Part shown: positions 8,703 through 17,339 of the stretch, one piece after another
How positions within the stretch are numbered: position 1 is the first letter of the stretch
Layout of the letters: each line of letters opens with the position of its first letter
Assembly (NCBI GenBank): GCA_012517155.1
Contig: JAAYVN010000026.1
Coordinates: 101,312 to 165,311, forward strand
Reading direction: 5' to 3'
Source: Ignavibacteriales bacterium
GTDB lineage: Bacteria; Bacteroidota; Ignavibacteria; Ignavibacteriales; Ignavibacteriaceae
DNA length: 64,000 bases
Notes under the pieces: model-generated
Database searches by the model: none
What the model was told of the DNA's origin: nothing
Seen by the model: only the letters and a program-made list of their open reading frames with translations
Made by a program: the position numbers and the translations under genes

Positions 8703-9980
8703 ATGGCGAATGGAAATAAAAAGAAATCAAAAAAGAAATTAATAATTTTTGGCGGAATTGGGGTTTTAATTCTGTTGCTTGTTATAGTTGTTATTGCTCA
8801 GGGCGGCAAGGAAGAAATCATTCCTGTAACAACTGAGAAAGTTCAAAAGAGAACTATTACTCAAACGGTGACAGCAACAGGAAATATCAACTCTGAATTC
8901 CAAGTTATTATTACTCCTGAAGTAACCGGAGAAATTGTTGCAATAGCTGTAAAAGACGGGGATTTTGTGAAAAAGGGTCAATTACTTTTCAAGATAAAAG
9001 CAGATACATATTTGGCAGCAAAAGAGAGAGCAGAGGCAAGTCTCCTCTCGGCAAAAGCTAGTTTAAGTATGTCCAAAGCCGAATTAGATAAGATAACCGC
9101 TGATTATAAAAGAGTTCAGGAAATGCATACCAAGAAACTTGCAAGCGATGCTGAATTAGAAACAGCAAAAAGTTCTTATCTCTCAGCACAAGCCAGATAC
9201 GAATCCTCACTGGCAGGCGTTCAGCAAATGGAAGCTGCATTACGGGAAGCAAAAGAACAACTTAATAAAACTACGATCGTCTCACCAATGGATGGAACAG
9301 TTACCGCACTGAATGTTGAAGTAGGTGAAAGAGTTCTAGGCAGCGGTTTTACTCAAGGTACGAACGTTATGACAATTAGTGATCTGAAGAGCATGGAAGC
9401 AACTGTTGAAGTTGATGAGAATGATATTCCTAATGTAACACTCGGCGATACTGCAAGGGTCAAGGTGGATGCATTTGGAAATAAAATATTTGTTGGAATA
9501 GTTTCAGAGATAGGGAATAGTGCAATAACATCCGCCTTAGGGACCCAAGAACAGGTTGTTAATTTTCAGGTTAAAATAAGAATTTTAGATCAGGATAATA
9601 AACTACGACCTGGTATGTCATGTAATTCAACTATTGAAACTGAAACCAGACAGAATGTAATTTCAGTACCGATTCAAAGTGTAACTGCAAGAAGCGATTT
9701 TAAGGAAGAAGAATCAGATGACGGTGAGCTTAAAGTTGTAAATGGGAAAAAGAAACAGGAGGATGAAATCAAGGAATTGGTTTTTATAATCAAAGAAGGG
9801 AAAGCTGTTACAAAAAATGTTGAAACAGGTATTAGTGATGATAATTACATTGAGATAATCAAAGGACTTAATGGAGATGAAGAAGTTGTTTCTGGTAGTT
9901 ACAAAGCAATTTCCAGAGAACTTAAAGAAGGATCGCTTGTAACTAAAGAGGATAAAAACAAGAAAAAATTTGAAAAATAA
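8703..9980 (+). CDS. HlyD/MacA-type periplasmic adaptor of an ABC efflux system
   Basis: The start chosen is the ATG at 8703, with CAGGAG 6 bases upstream; a TTG two codons earlier is less likely. The 425-residue protein begins with a lysine-rich stretch and one membrane anchor (about 10-32). Next come a biotinyl-lipoyl half motif (ITPEVTGEIVAIAVKDGDFV), a long alpha-hairpin (about 110-185), the second lipoyl half (VSPMDGTVTALNVEVGERV) and beta-barrel domains. This is the membrane fusion protein fold of MacA. A charged insert rich in Glu, Asp and Lys near residues 340-355 is unusual but looks like a surface loop. It should bridge the TolC-like channel and the MacB-like transporter. Confidence 0.93.
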   Translation: MANGNKKKSKKKLIIFGGIGVLILLLVIVVIAQGGKEEIIPVTTEKVQKRTITQTVTATGNINSEFQVIITPEVTGEIVAIAVKDGDFVKKGQLLFKIKADTYLAAKERAEASLLSAKASLSMSKAELDKITADYKRVQEMHTKKLASDAELETAKSSYLSAQARYESSLAGVQQMEAALREAKEQLNKTTIVSPMDGTVTALNVEVGERVLGSGFTQGTNVMTISDLKSMEATVEVDENDIPNVTLGDTARVKVDAFGNKIFVGIVSEIGNSAITSALGTQEQVVNFQVKIRILDQDNKLRPGMSCNSTIETETRQNVISVPIQSVTARSDFKEEESDDGELKVVNGKKKQEDEIKELVFIIKEGKAVTKNVETGISDDNYIEIIKGLNGDEEVVSGSYKAISRELKEGSLVTKEDKNKKKFEK

Positions 9981-9995
9981 AACAGAATATTTCCA

Positions 9996-10703
9996 ATGAA
10001 TATCATCAACATAGAAAACATAAGCAAAGTATATCAAGTCGGGACAGAAGAAGTTCATGCTATCAGGGATATTAGTTTAAAGATTAATAAGAATGAATAT
10101 GTTGCTATCATGGGACCTTCAGGATCTGGGAAATCGACACTTATGAACATGATAGGCTGTTTAGATACTCCTACCTCGGGAATATATGAGTTAAATGGTC
10201 TTAATGTTAGTCAGATGTCAGATAATGAGTTGGCAAAAGTCAGGAATAAAGAAATTGGATTTGTTTTTCAAACGTTCAATTTGCTGCCCAGATCTAATGC
10301 GCTTCATAATGTTGAACTTCCCTTAATCTATGCTGGTGCGTCATCTGGTGAACGAAGAAAAAAATCAAGGGAAGCTTTAGAAAAAGTTGGGCTTGGTGAT
10401 AGAATACATCATAAGCCAAATGAACTATCTGGAGGACAACGTCAAAGAGTCGCGGTTGCTAGAGCTTTAGTTACAAATCCTTCGATTATTTTGGCTGACG
10501 AACCAACCGGAAACCTTGATTCTAAAACAGGGGAGGAAATAATGATACTTTTCAATGAGATTTACGAAAACGGCAATACAATAATTCTGGTTACCCACGA
10601 AGAATATATTGCTGAACATGCAGCAAGGATCATAAGAATAAAGGATGGTCTTATTGAATCTGATGAAAATGTAAGGAATCGATTTATTCCTCATAAGAAT
10701 TAA
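9996..10703 (+). CDS. ABC transporter ATP-binding protein, MacB/LolD type
   Basis: This 235-residue ATPase has Walker [10 protein letters not shown] (about 40-48), the Q-loop in [10 protein letters not shown], the ABC signature [15 protein letters not shown], Walker [13 protein letters not shown] and the switch histidine in LVTHE. The GNLDSKTG sequence after Walker B is typical of the LolD/MacB/FtsE group that drives mechanotransmission rather than pore transport. Unlike E. coli MacB, the ATPase is separate from the permease. It should form the cytoplasmic dimer powering the two permeases that follow. Confidence 0.95.
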   Translation: MNIINIENISKVYQVGTEEVHAIRDISLKINKNEYVAIMGPSGSGKSTLMNMIGCLDTPTSGIYELNGLNVSQMSDNELAKVRNKEIGFVFQTFNLLPRSNALHNVELPLIYAGASSGERRKKSREALEKVGLGDRIHHKPNELSGGQRQRVAVARALVTNPSIILADEPTGNLDSKTGEEIMILFNEIYENGNTIILVTHEEYIAEHAARIIRIKDGLIESDENVRNRFIPHKN

Positions 10704-10729
10704 AAAATAAGGTAATTAATAGTTAAGAA

Positions 10730-11965
10730 ATGTTGAATTATTTTTATGAATTAAAAGAAGGACTGATGATTGCTCTCCGAGCAATAAGAGCTAATAAGGT
10801 CCGATCAATTTTAACGACGTTAGGCATCGTTATCGGAGTTTCATCAGTAGTGCTAATGTCGACTGCGATAAAGGGAATTGATAATTCATTTAAAGAGGGA
10901 ATCAGTTCGCTTGGATCAGATGTTCTCTACATTGACAGATGGGAATGGTTCTCAAATACAGAGTGGTGGAAGATACGAAGACGACCAAATATTTCTTTTG
11001 ATGAATATGAGCGATTCAAATCAATGGTTAAATTGCCTAATGCTGTGGCTCCAACATTGTGGACAGCGCAGACGGTCAAAAATGGAGAAATGGCCCTTGA
11101 GGGGATTTTCGTTACTGGTACAACTAGTGAATATATTAGAACTACTAATATGTCTTTTAGCTCCGGAAGATTTTTTTCAGAGATGGAAGGCCGTGCATCA
11201 AGATATGTTTGTGTCTTAGGTAGCGAAATAGCAACCAATCTGTTTTCCAGAGAAAATCCTATTGAGAAAACTGTGAAGATAGGGGGCTATGACTTTAAGG
11301 TTGCTGGAATACTTGAAAAACAAGGCAGTTTTATGCTAGGTGGTATGAATCCGGATAATCAAATTTATATTCCTATCGGAACCGTCCAAAAACATTTTAT
11401 AACAACATTCGTAAGAAGTATAACAATCAATGTTCGTGCTGGTTCAACTGAACAATTATCTGAGGTTAAAGAAGAAGCTATTGGTGTGATGAGAAAAATT
11501 CGGGGACTAAGTCATTCGCAGGAAAACAATTTTTCAGTGAATCAGCAAGAAGGACTCACACAAAATTATGATAGTACAGTTGGTGTTATTCAGATCGCAG
11601 GGCTGTTCATCACAGGGTTATCACTATTTGTCGGGGCAATTGGTATTATGAATATAATGTTTGTGTCAGTCAAAGAAAGGACTAAAGAAATTGGTGTTAG
11701 AAAAGCTATTGGAGCTAAAAGAAGAACGATATTAACACAATTCTTATTGGAATCATCGATAATTTGCCTGCTCGGAGGTTTTATTGGATTGATAATAGCA
11801 GTAATTCTCAGTATGGTGGTTGATCAGTACCTGCCAACTTCGGTTCAGGTTGATGCAGTAATTATCGCCATCATGGTATCATTAATCACCGGTATTTTTG
11901 CCGGATTAGCGCCTGCATATAAAGCAGCTAAACTTGATCCGGTAGATGCATTGAGGTATGAATAA
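10730..11965 (+). CDS. MacB-like ABC transporter permease (first of two)
   Basis: The 411-residue product has the MacB/FtsX topology: one membrane helix near residues 20-45 after a cytoplasmic start, a large periplasmic core domain (about 50-270), then three helices at the C-terminus with the conserved coupling motif KERTKEIGVRKAIGAKRRTI and the ending AAKLDPVDALRYE. It probably pairs with the next gene product to form a heterodimer, since both follow one ATPase gene. The stop overlaps the next start by 8 bp (ATGAATAA). Confidence 0.92.
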   Translation: MLNYFYELKEGLMIALRAIRANKVRSILTTLGIVIGVSSVVLMSTAIKGIDNSFKEGISSLGSDVLYIDRWEWFSNTEWWKIRRRPNISFDEYERFKSMVKLPNAVAPTLWTAQTVKNGEMALEGIFVTGTTSEYIRTTNMSFSSGRFFSEMEGRASRYVCVLGSEIATNLFSRENPIEKTVKIGGYDFKVAGILEKQGSFMLGGMNPDNQIYIPIGTVQKHFITTFVRSITINVRAGSTEQLSEVKEEAIGVMRKIRGLSHSQENNFSVNQQEGLTQNYDSTVGVIQIAGLFITGLSLFVGAIGIMNIMFVSVKERTKEIGVRKAIGAKRRTILTQFLLESSIICLLGGFIGLIIAVILSMVVDQYLPTSVQVDAVIIAIMVSLITGIFAGLAPAYKAAKLDPVDALRYE

Positions 11966-13199
11966 CATGAGAATAAGTGAATCTTTTGCTTTGTCAATAA
12001 CTTCTTTGGTGACCAATAAACTGCGTGCTTCTCTTACTATTTTGGGGATTGTCGTTGGTATATTTTCAATCATTCTTATCATGACTATACTTACCATGCT
12101 ACAAAACACTATTGAGAGTGGTTTTTCAATGCTTGGGCAAAATACATTTCAGGTTCAGAAATATCCTGCTATACGGATGGGGGGACCACAAATGGGTAGA
12201 AAATACTGGAATCGAAAAGATATTACCATTGAGGATTTTTATAGATTGAAGGAATCTTTAACCGATGCAAAGTATGTAGCTGCTGAATTACATAGAGGCG
12301 GAAGATTGGTCAAATTCCAGAATAAAGAAACAAATCCGAATGTCTCTCTTGTCGGCATAACTCAGGAAGCAGTTAATACTAATGAATGGTTTGTGGAACA
12401 AGGAAGATCTATAACAAATACAGATGTTGATCGTGCAATGCCCTATATACTTCTTGGTCAGGATGTTGTTGACTTATTGTTTGAGAATGTTAATCCAATC
12501 GGACAAATTGTTAAAGTCGATAATCGTCCTTTAAGAGTAATAGGTATTATGGAACGAAAGGGACAAATGTTTGGCCAGTCCAGGGATAATATTATTGTCA
12601 TCCCCATATCTGTTTTTATGAGTATGTATGGAAAAAAAGATCGTAGTGTCAATATTACTGTCATGTCTCATAGCAAAATGGATTATAATGAAGTTATCGA
12701 AGCTGCTACAGGTCATATGCGTACAATTAGGAAAGTTCCTCCCGGAGAAGAAAACGATTTTGAAATATTCAGTAATGAATCTCTGCTTGCAGAGATAAAC
12801 AAAATAACAAAATATGTGGAAATTGGTGCTATGGTTGTCTCTTTTATAGCTTTGCTTGCCGCAGGTGTAGGTATTATGAATATTATGCTGGTGAGTGTTA
12901 CCGAACGAACTCGTGAAATCGGTATTAGGAAGGCGGTTGGTGCCAAAAAATCAAGTATTCTAACTCAGTTTCTTTTTGAGGCGATTACTCTTTGTTTGGT
13001 AGGTGGCATTATAGGGATAATATTGGGAGTGGGGTTCGGTAATTTAGCAGGTAGTCTTCTTAAAGCCGAAGCAACGATTCCATTCGATTGGGTATTCATA
13101 GGTTTGGCAATATGTGTCCTGGTTGGAGTGATTTTCGGTACATATCCGGCATATAAAGCAGCCAATCTGGATCCGATTGAAGCTCTCAGATACGAGTAG
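11958..13199 (+). CDS. MacB-like ABC transporter permease (second of two)
   Basis: This 413-residue protein is a paralogue of the permease before it, with the same one-plus-three helix layout, a periplasmic core, the motif TERTREIGIRKAVGAKKSSI and the ending AANLDPIEALRYE. It either pairs with the first permease or forms an alternative homodimer. The ATG at 11958 overlaps the upstream stop; a second ATG at 11967 would avoid the overlap. The 3' end overlaps the convergent DnaQ/UvrC-like gene by 14 bp, with no terminator visible between them. Confidence 0.92.
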   Translation: MNNMRISESFALSITSLVTNKLRASLTILGIVVGIFSIILIMTILTMLQNTIESGFSMLGQNTFQVQKYPAIRMGGPQMGRKYWNRKDITIEDFYRLKESLTDAKYVAAELHRGGRLVKFQNKETNPNVSLVGITQEAVNTNEWFVEQGRSITNTDVDRAMPYILLGQDVVDLLFENVNPIGQIVKVDNRPLRVIGIMERKGQMFGQSRDNIIVIPISVFMSMYGKKDRSVNITVMSHSKMDYNEVIEAATGHMRTIRKVPPGEENDFEIFSNESLLAEINKITKYVEIGAMVVSFIALLAAGVGIMNIMLVSVTERTREIGIRKAVGAKKSSILTQFLFEAITLCLVGGIIGIILGVGFGNLAGSLLKAEATIPFDWVFIGLAICVLVGVIFGTYPAYKAANLDPIEALRYE

Positions 13200-14844
13200 A
13201 TCCGAGATCTTTGAATAAATTCTCTTTATTCTGGTATTTTTTTAAGTAATAAATCTTTGTTTTTGTGCGGTTTCGTATTATCCAATTTAGCGTGATTTTC
13301 ATCTTTTCAAGATCTTCGTCTGTCGGAAGATTATCCAATCGCAATGTTCCGCCAAAATAATCTTCCAGAGCATTCATAAACTCATGATCTTTTCCCGCTT
13401 TCGTATTTCTAACAAAAATTTTGCCTTCCAGTAATAGGATATAATCTTTTTTTTCTGGCATATCGCAAATTTCCATCAATACATTCGCACTGTTAATTGG
13501 TTCGGCTAGCAAAGCCGATTTGTGAACTTGCGATAAAATCAACTGAATAGTATCTTTAACCTCTGCAGCCTTTTCAAATTTCAACTCGTCGGAATAACGC
13601 CTCATTTTCTCCAGAAGGCGGTTTAATGCAAATTGGTTTTCACCGAATATAAATCCATACAATAGGCTTAGTTCATTTGCATAAAGTGAAACTCCATTAT
13701 TTACACAAGGAGCTGTACATCTTTCTATATCAGCTAGTAAACATTGTCTTTTTCTTGAAAATTCTTTATCACTGCATTCTCTCAGCATAAATGCACTGTC
13801 AATTATTCGTAACACTTCTTCTGCTTTTTTCCTCGATACAAAAACACCAAAATAATCATTCCCATCAAAATCAAAATAGTTTATTAATTCAACCCTTGGA
13901 AAGGGTGTCTCATTGCTTATCCTTAAGAAATATTTATCATTGTACTTCTTAAGTTGAACATTCAAACGTGGGTTTACAACCTTAATAAGTTCAGCTTCTA
14001 GCAGCAAAGCCGTTAATTCTGAGTTTGTTTCCTCAATCTTTAAACTTTGCGCTTGTTTTACAATTTTTTTTGACTTCGTTGATGAATTAGGAGAGAAGTA
14101 CGATTTGACCCTGTCCTTAAGCGATTTAGCTTTTCCGATATAAATTATCCGGTTTTTGGAATTTAGAAAATAGTAAACCCCCGGACTTTTGGGTAGTGAG
14201 TGCACATCATTTAATAAATCTGGTTTTATAACAATTTTTGATACCGACTTGCTTTGTGAATATTGATAATTTAATAACTCATCGACATGTGTTATTCCTT
14301 CCCCGCTTAATTCCTTCAAAAGCTTCACCATTATGAATGCTGTGGTCTTTGCGTCGGACAGTGCTCTGTGTGCACTGGGATTTTTTATATTAAGATGATT
14401 TGCTAGGTTTCCCAGTGACCTGCTTTTGAGTTCAGGATAAAGTCGCTTTGCAAGTCTTAATGTGCATAATTGATGAGGCTTAAAATAATCAAGACCTACT
14501 CTCTGAAATTCTTTTCTTAAGAAGCCATAATCAAATGCTAGATTATGACCAGTGACTATTGTACCTTCAAGAAAATCCAAAATGTGTCGGTAAATATCTT
14601 CCCACATTGGAGCATCGTCCACATCTCTGTTGGATATACCGGTTAGTTGTGTGATAAAAGGCGGGATATATCTGCATGGATTTACAAACGTTGAAAAGGT
14701 ATCGGTAATTTTACTATTTTTAACTTTAACTATTCCGATTTCTATTATGCTATTCGTATACGGAGAAATTCCCGTTGTTTCAACGTCAAGTACTGAGAAC
14801 GTGGCATCACTGATTTTTAATTTTAAGAGTTCCGAATAACCCAT
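13186..14844 (-). CDS. DnaQ-like 3'-5' exonuclease fused to a UvrC-like GIY-YIG nuclease domain
   Basis: The 552-residue protein combines two nuclease modules. Residues 15-180 are a DEDDh exonuclease (DVET with Asp20/Glu22, HNLAFD with Asp105, HRALSD with His159 and Asp164). Residues about 215-300 are a GIY-YIG domain like the UvrC N-terminus (GVYYFL, IIYIGKAKSLKDRV with Arg245, LLEAELIK with Glu284). Later come the CTAPC cysteines matching the UvrC cysteine region and a UVR-like helix pair (about 420-447). The UvrC C-terminal RNase H-like nuclease and HhH are missing. Fusions of this layout are known in Bacteroidota and Actinobacteria and are compared with Cho; a DNA repair role is inferred. 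It follows rny, separated by a hairpin. Confidence 0.9.
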   Translation of the reverse strand: MGYSELLKLKISDATFSVLDVETTGISPYTNSIIEIGIVKVKNSKITDTFSTFVNPCRYIPPFITQLTGISNRDVDDAPMWEDIYRHILDFLEGTIVTGHNLAFDYGFLRKEFQRVGLDYFKPHQLCTLRLAKRLYPELKSRSLGNLANHLNIKNPSAHRALSDAKTTAFIMVKLLKELSGEGITHVDELLNYQYSQSKSVSKIVIKPDLLNDVHSLPKSPGVYYFLNSKNRIIYIGKAKSLKDRVKSYFSPNSSTKSKKIVKQAQSLKIEETNSELTALLLEAELIKVVNPRLNVQLKKYNDKYFLRISNETPFPRVELINYFDFDGNDYFGVFVSRKKAEEVLRIIDSAFMLRECSDKEFSRKRQCLLADIERCTAPCVNNGVSLYANELSLLYGFIFGENQFALNRLLEKMRRYSDELKFEKAAEVKDTIQLILSQVHKSALLAEPINSANVLMEICDMPEKKDYILLLEGKIFVRNTKAGKDHEFMNALEDYFGGTLRLDNLPTDEDLEKMKITLNWIIRNRTKTKIYYLKKYQNKENLFKDLGSTRI

Positions 14845-14845
14845 A

Positions 14846-14871
14846 ATAAAAAATCCCCTTTCCAGGGGATT
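14846..14871 (-). terminator. Rho-independent terminator after rny, abutting the next start codon
   Basis: On the minus strand a 7-bp stem AATCCCC/GGGGATT with a six-base loop is followed by a run of six T. The T run ends only a few bases before the ATG of the exonuclease/UvrC-like gene at 14844. The G-rich 3' arm AGGGGA also sits about 9 bases before that ATG, so it could double as a ribosome binding site. Confidence 0.75.
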
Positions 14872-14877
14872 AGAAAA

Positions 14878-16440
14878 TTATTTAGCGTAACTGATTTTTC
14901 TAACTTCCCGGATAACTGTAACTTTTATTTGTCCCGGGTACTCCATTTCCTGTTCAATTTTTTGTGCGATCTCACGGGAAAGTTTATCTGCTATAATGTC
15001 ATCAATTTTTTCATGCTCCACTACCACTCTTACTTCTCGGCCTGCTTGAATAGCGTAGGTCTTCGCAACTCCCTGAAAAGACCTGGCGAGTGTTTCTAGT
15101 GTCTCCAGTCTCTTAACATAACCCTCTATTGGTTCTCTTCGGGCTCCCGGACGAGCACCGCTTATTGCGTCAGCTGCTTGTACAAGCACAGCAATAGGAT
15201 GCTCCATATCCATATCTTCGTGATGGGATCCAATAGCATTTACCACGATTCCCGGTTCCTTGTATTTCTTTGCAATCTCATACCCGATAAGCGCGTGAGG
15301 ACCTTCGAAATCTTTGTCTAATACTTTACCAATATCGTGTAACAATCCTGACCGTTTTGCTATTACTGGTTCTATTCCCAGTTCTGCTGCTAAGATTCCT
15401 GTTAGGTAGGCAACTTCAACTGAGTGTTGTAGCAGATTCTGACCATAACTTGATCGGTATTTCATCTTTCCAATCAGTCTTACTAATTCCGGATGCATAC
15501 CATGAATACCAAGCCTCATCAGAGTATTTTCCCCCTCCTTAAAAATATCCTCCTCAAGTTCCTGTCGAACCTTTTCAACAATCTCTTCAATTCTTGCAGG
15601 GTGAATTCTGCCGTCAGCAATTAGTCGTTCAAGAGAAACTCTTGCTACTTCGCGCCTGAATTGATCAAATGATGAAAGTATTACAGCCTCAGGTGTGTCA
15701 TCCACTATCACATCAACGCCCGTTGCGCTCTCAAAGGAACGGATATTTCTCCCTTCCTTGCCAATAATTCTTCCCTTTAACTCATCATTTTGGATTTGCA
15801 CTACAGAGACTGTTGTCTCCACTGCATAATCCGCAGCAGTTCGTTGTATAGCTTGGACAATTGCCTTCTGTGCCTCTTTTTTTGCGTCCTTTTTTGAAGT
15901 CTCGTAAATTTCTTTAACAACTTTTGTTACATCTACCTGCGCAGCTTGAACCATTGACTCCATAAGCATTTTTTTGGCTTCATCAGCTGTTAATCCGGAT
16001 ATTTTCTCCAGTCTTGTGTTTGTTTCCCCTTCGATCTTTTCAACTTCTTTAAGCCTCATATCCAGGTTCTTTTTGAAATTGTTGAGTTCAATTTCTCTTT
16101 GTTTATTCTCTTTTTCCTTTTTTACTGCCAGGTCTAATTTTTTATCAACGTTTTCCTCCCGATTTGAAATCAGTTTTTCATGCGCTGCTAATTTCTGCTT
16201 CTTCTGATTTACATCATTATCAAACTCAACTTTTTTCTTAAACCATTCGTCCTTTGCCTCAAGAATTTTTTCCCGCTTAATATTTGCTGCTTCCTTATTA
16301 GCATCATTTATTATAGATTTGGCTCTTTCTTCAGCGGCAGCGATACTCTTTTTTCCTACTCTGGAATTGAACATCCAACCCAGGTAGAAAAAGAGCGCAA
16401 CAAGAAAAATGATCATTGGTATTAATAGAACAAGATCCAT
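14878..16440 (-). CDS. rny: Ribonuclease Y
   Basis: The 520-residue endoribonuclease initiates mRNA decay at the membrane. It has one N-terminal membrane anchor (about 3-24), a highly charged coiled coil (about 30-200), a KH domain with GRIIGKEGRNIRSFE and an HD domain with HDIGK and SHHED metal ligands, ending in the usual C-terminal domain. Length matches the family. The start is fixed by a strong Shine-Dalgarno GGAGG 4 bases before ATG. It lies downstream of zapA and the candidate 6S RNA and is followed by a terminator. Confidence 0.97.
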   Translation of the reverse strand: MDLVLLIPMIIFLVALFFYLGWMFNSRVGKKSIAAAEERAKSIINDANKEAANIKREKILEAKDEWFKKKVEFDNDVNQKKQKLAAHEKLISNREENVDKKLDLAVKKEKENKQREIELNNFKKNLDMRLKEVEKIEGETNTRLEKISGLTADEAKKMLMESMVQAAQVDVTKVVKEIYETSKKDAKKEAQKAIVQAIQRTAADYAVETTVSVVQIQNDELKGRIIGKEGRNIRSFESATGVDVIVDDTPEAVILSSFDQFRREVARVSLERLIADGRIHPARIEEIVEKVRQELEEDIFKEGENTLMRLGIHGMHPELVRLIGKMKYRSSYGQNLLQHSVEVAYLTGILAAELGIEPVIAKRSGLLHDIGKVLDKDFEGPHALIGYEIAKKYKEPGIVVNAIGSHHEDMDMEHPIAVLVQAADAISGARPGARREPIEGYVKRLETLETLARSFQGVAKTYAIQAGREVRVVVEHEKIDDIIADKLSREIAQKIEQEMEYPGQIKVTVIREVRKISYAK

Positions 16441-16482
16441 TCAGCCTCCAATTAATCCCTTAAAAAGGGGAGTTATTAAAAT

Positions 16483-16676
16483 CCGCATCTGCCGGCCAAT
16501 GCAAACAGGGATAAAACCCAAGATTGCACGGTGGGAAATTTCCCGATTGCTTCTTGCTTCCACTGTCACTTATGTGATTTCCACCTAAGTGGAAATGAGG
16601 CCTGCCTTAGGCATCGAAAGTCAATTTCCCATAAAGATATAAGTTAGTTATATATGTTTTTTGACCGACAGTGCGG
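16483..16676 (-). ncRNA. ssrS: Candidate 6S RNA between zapA and rny
   Basis: The 194-nt segment has no good ORF but folds as expected of 6S RNA. Its ends pair over 14 bp with one bulged base (16663-16676 with 16483-16497, including two G-U pairs). An inner stem GGGAAAUU/AAUUUCCC (16623-16630 with 16533-16540) continues into GAUGC/GCAAUC. An apical hairpin with an 8-bp stem lies at 16577-16596. The unpaired regions between outer and inner stem would form the open central bubble that binds RNA polymerase, with a small GGG/CCC hairpin on the 3' side. The position directly downstream of zapA is the same as ssrS in E. coli. No clear promoter is visible, so it may be processed from the zapA transcript. 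Confidence 0.72.
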
Positions 16677-16712
16677 TAATTATTTTGAGTGGATACGAAA
16701 ATCTGGCAGAGG

Positions 16713-17003
16713 TTAATCGAGTAACTGAGAATTATTTAAAAGTATCTTTATTCTTTTCATTTTATCATTAGCTTGAATAAAGAACTCTTTACTTCTGTTC
16801 TTTTCCAAAAAGAAATCATATGCAATGTTAAGTGCTGCTATTACCGCAATCGTATGGGTTGGCTGGTCTTTAAGTTCATTCTTCGTATCATCCATCATTT
16901 TATTAACGTATGCAGCCAGCTCTCTTGCGATATCCTCATCATCAACCAGTAGTGAATACTCCCGGTCGAATATTTTAACTTTTAACTTCTTTTTTCCTGA
17001 CAT
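16713..17003 (-). CDS. zapA: Cell division protein ZapA
   Basis: This 96-residue protein has the ZapA N-terminal fold (KLKVKIFDREYSLLVDDED) and a C-terminal helix for coiled-coil dimerisation, with length usual for the family. ZapA bundles FtsZ filaments at the division ring. It follows the 104-residue coiled-coil gene by 21 bp in the pheT-zapA stretch and precedes the candidate 6S RNA, an arrangement seen in other bacteria. Confidence 0.9.
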   Translation of the reverse strand: MSGKKKLKVKIFDREYSLLVDDEDIARELAAYVNKMMDDTKNELKDQPTHTIAVIAALNIAYDFFLEKNRSKEFFIQANDKMKRIKILLNNSQLLD

Positions 17004-17024
17004 TATTTCGTTTCCACAATAATT

Positions 17025-17339
17025 TTACAACTTGGAAAGGTAGTTATCTATCTTCCCAATTGTAGATGAAATTTTTTCCTTAAGAGCAATTCGTATTTCC
17101 TCTGGAATCACTTCTTTATTGTCTGTACTGCTCTCTTCGGTAGAATTCATAAATTCAGTCTCAGGTGAACTTATCTGACTTCTCAATGCCTCATTTTCAG
17201 CCTGTAAGTTCTTTAACTGATCTTGTAAGAGGTTATTCTGTTTAAGCAGCTCGTTGAAACGGGATGTTAAAACTTCAACCTGAGTCTCCAGGAAATCCAG
17301 GTCAATCAACAACGATGCATACTTATTTGAATTCGGCAT
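17025..17339 (-). CDS. Small coiled-coil protein of unknown function between pheT and zapA
   Basis: The 104-residue product is predicted cytoplasmic. Residues 10-55 form a heptad-rich coiled coil (LDFLETQVEVLTSRFNEL then LQDQLKNLQAENEALRSQI), followed by an acidic linker and a short C-terminal helix. Its start touches the pheT stop (adjacent bases) and zapA follows 21 bp later, so co-translation is likely. The position and coiled coil suggest a division-associated role like ZapB, but there is no sequence signature that proves it. Confidence 0.75.
   Translation of the reverse strand: MPNSNKYASLLIDLDFLETQVEVLTSRFNELLKQNNLLQDQLKNLQAENEALRSQISSPETEFMNSTEESSTDNKEVIPEEIRIALKEKISSTIGKIDNYLSKL

Noticed and set aside
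10878..11238. Alternative ORFs on both strands inside the first MacB-like permease gene
   Set aside because: They overlap a conserved permease reading frame and have no family motifs or ribosome sites.
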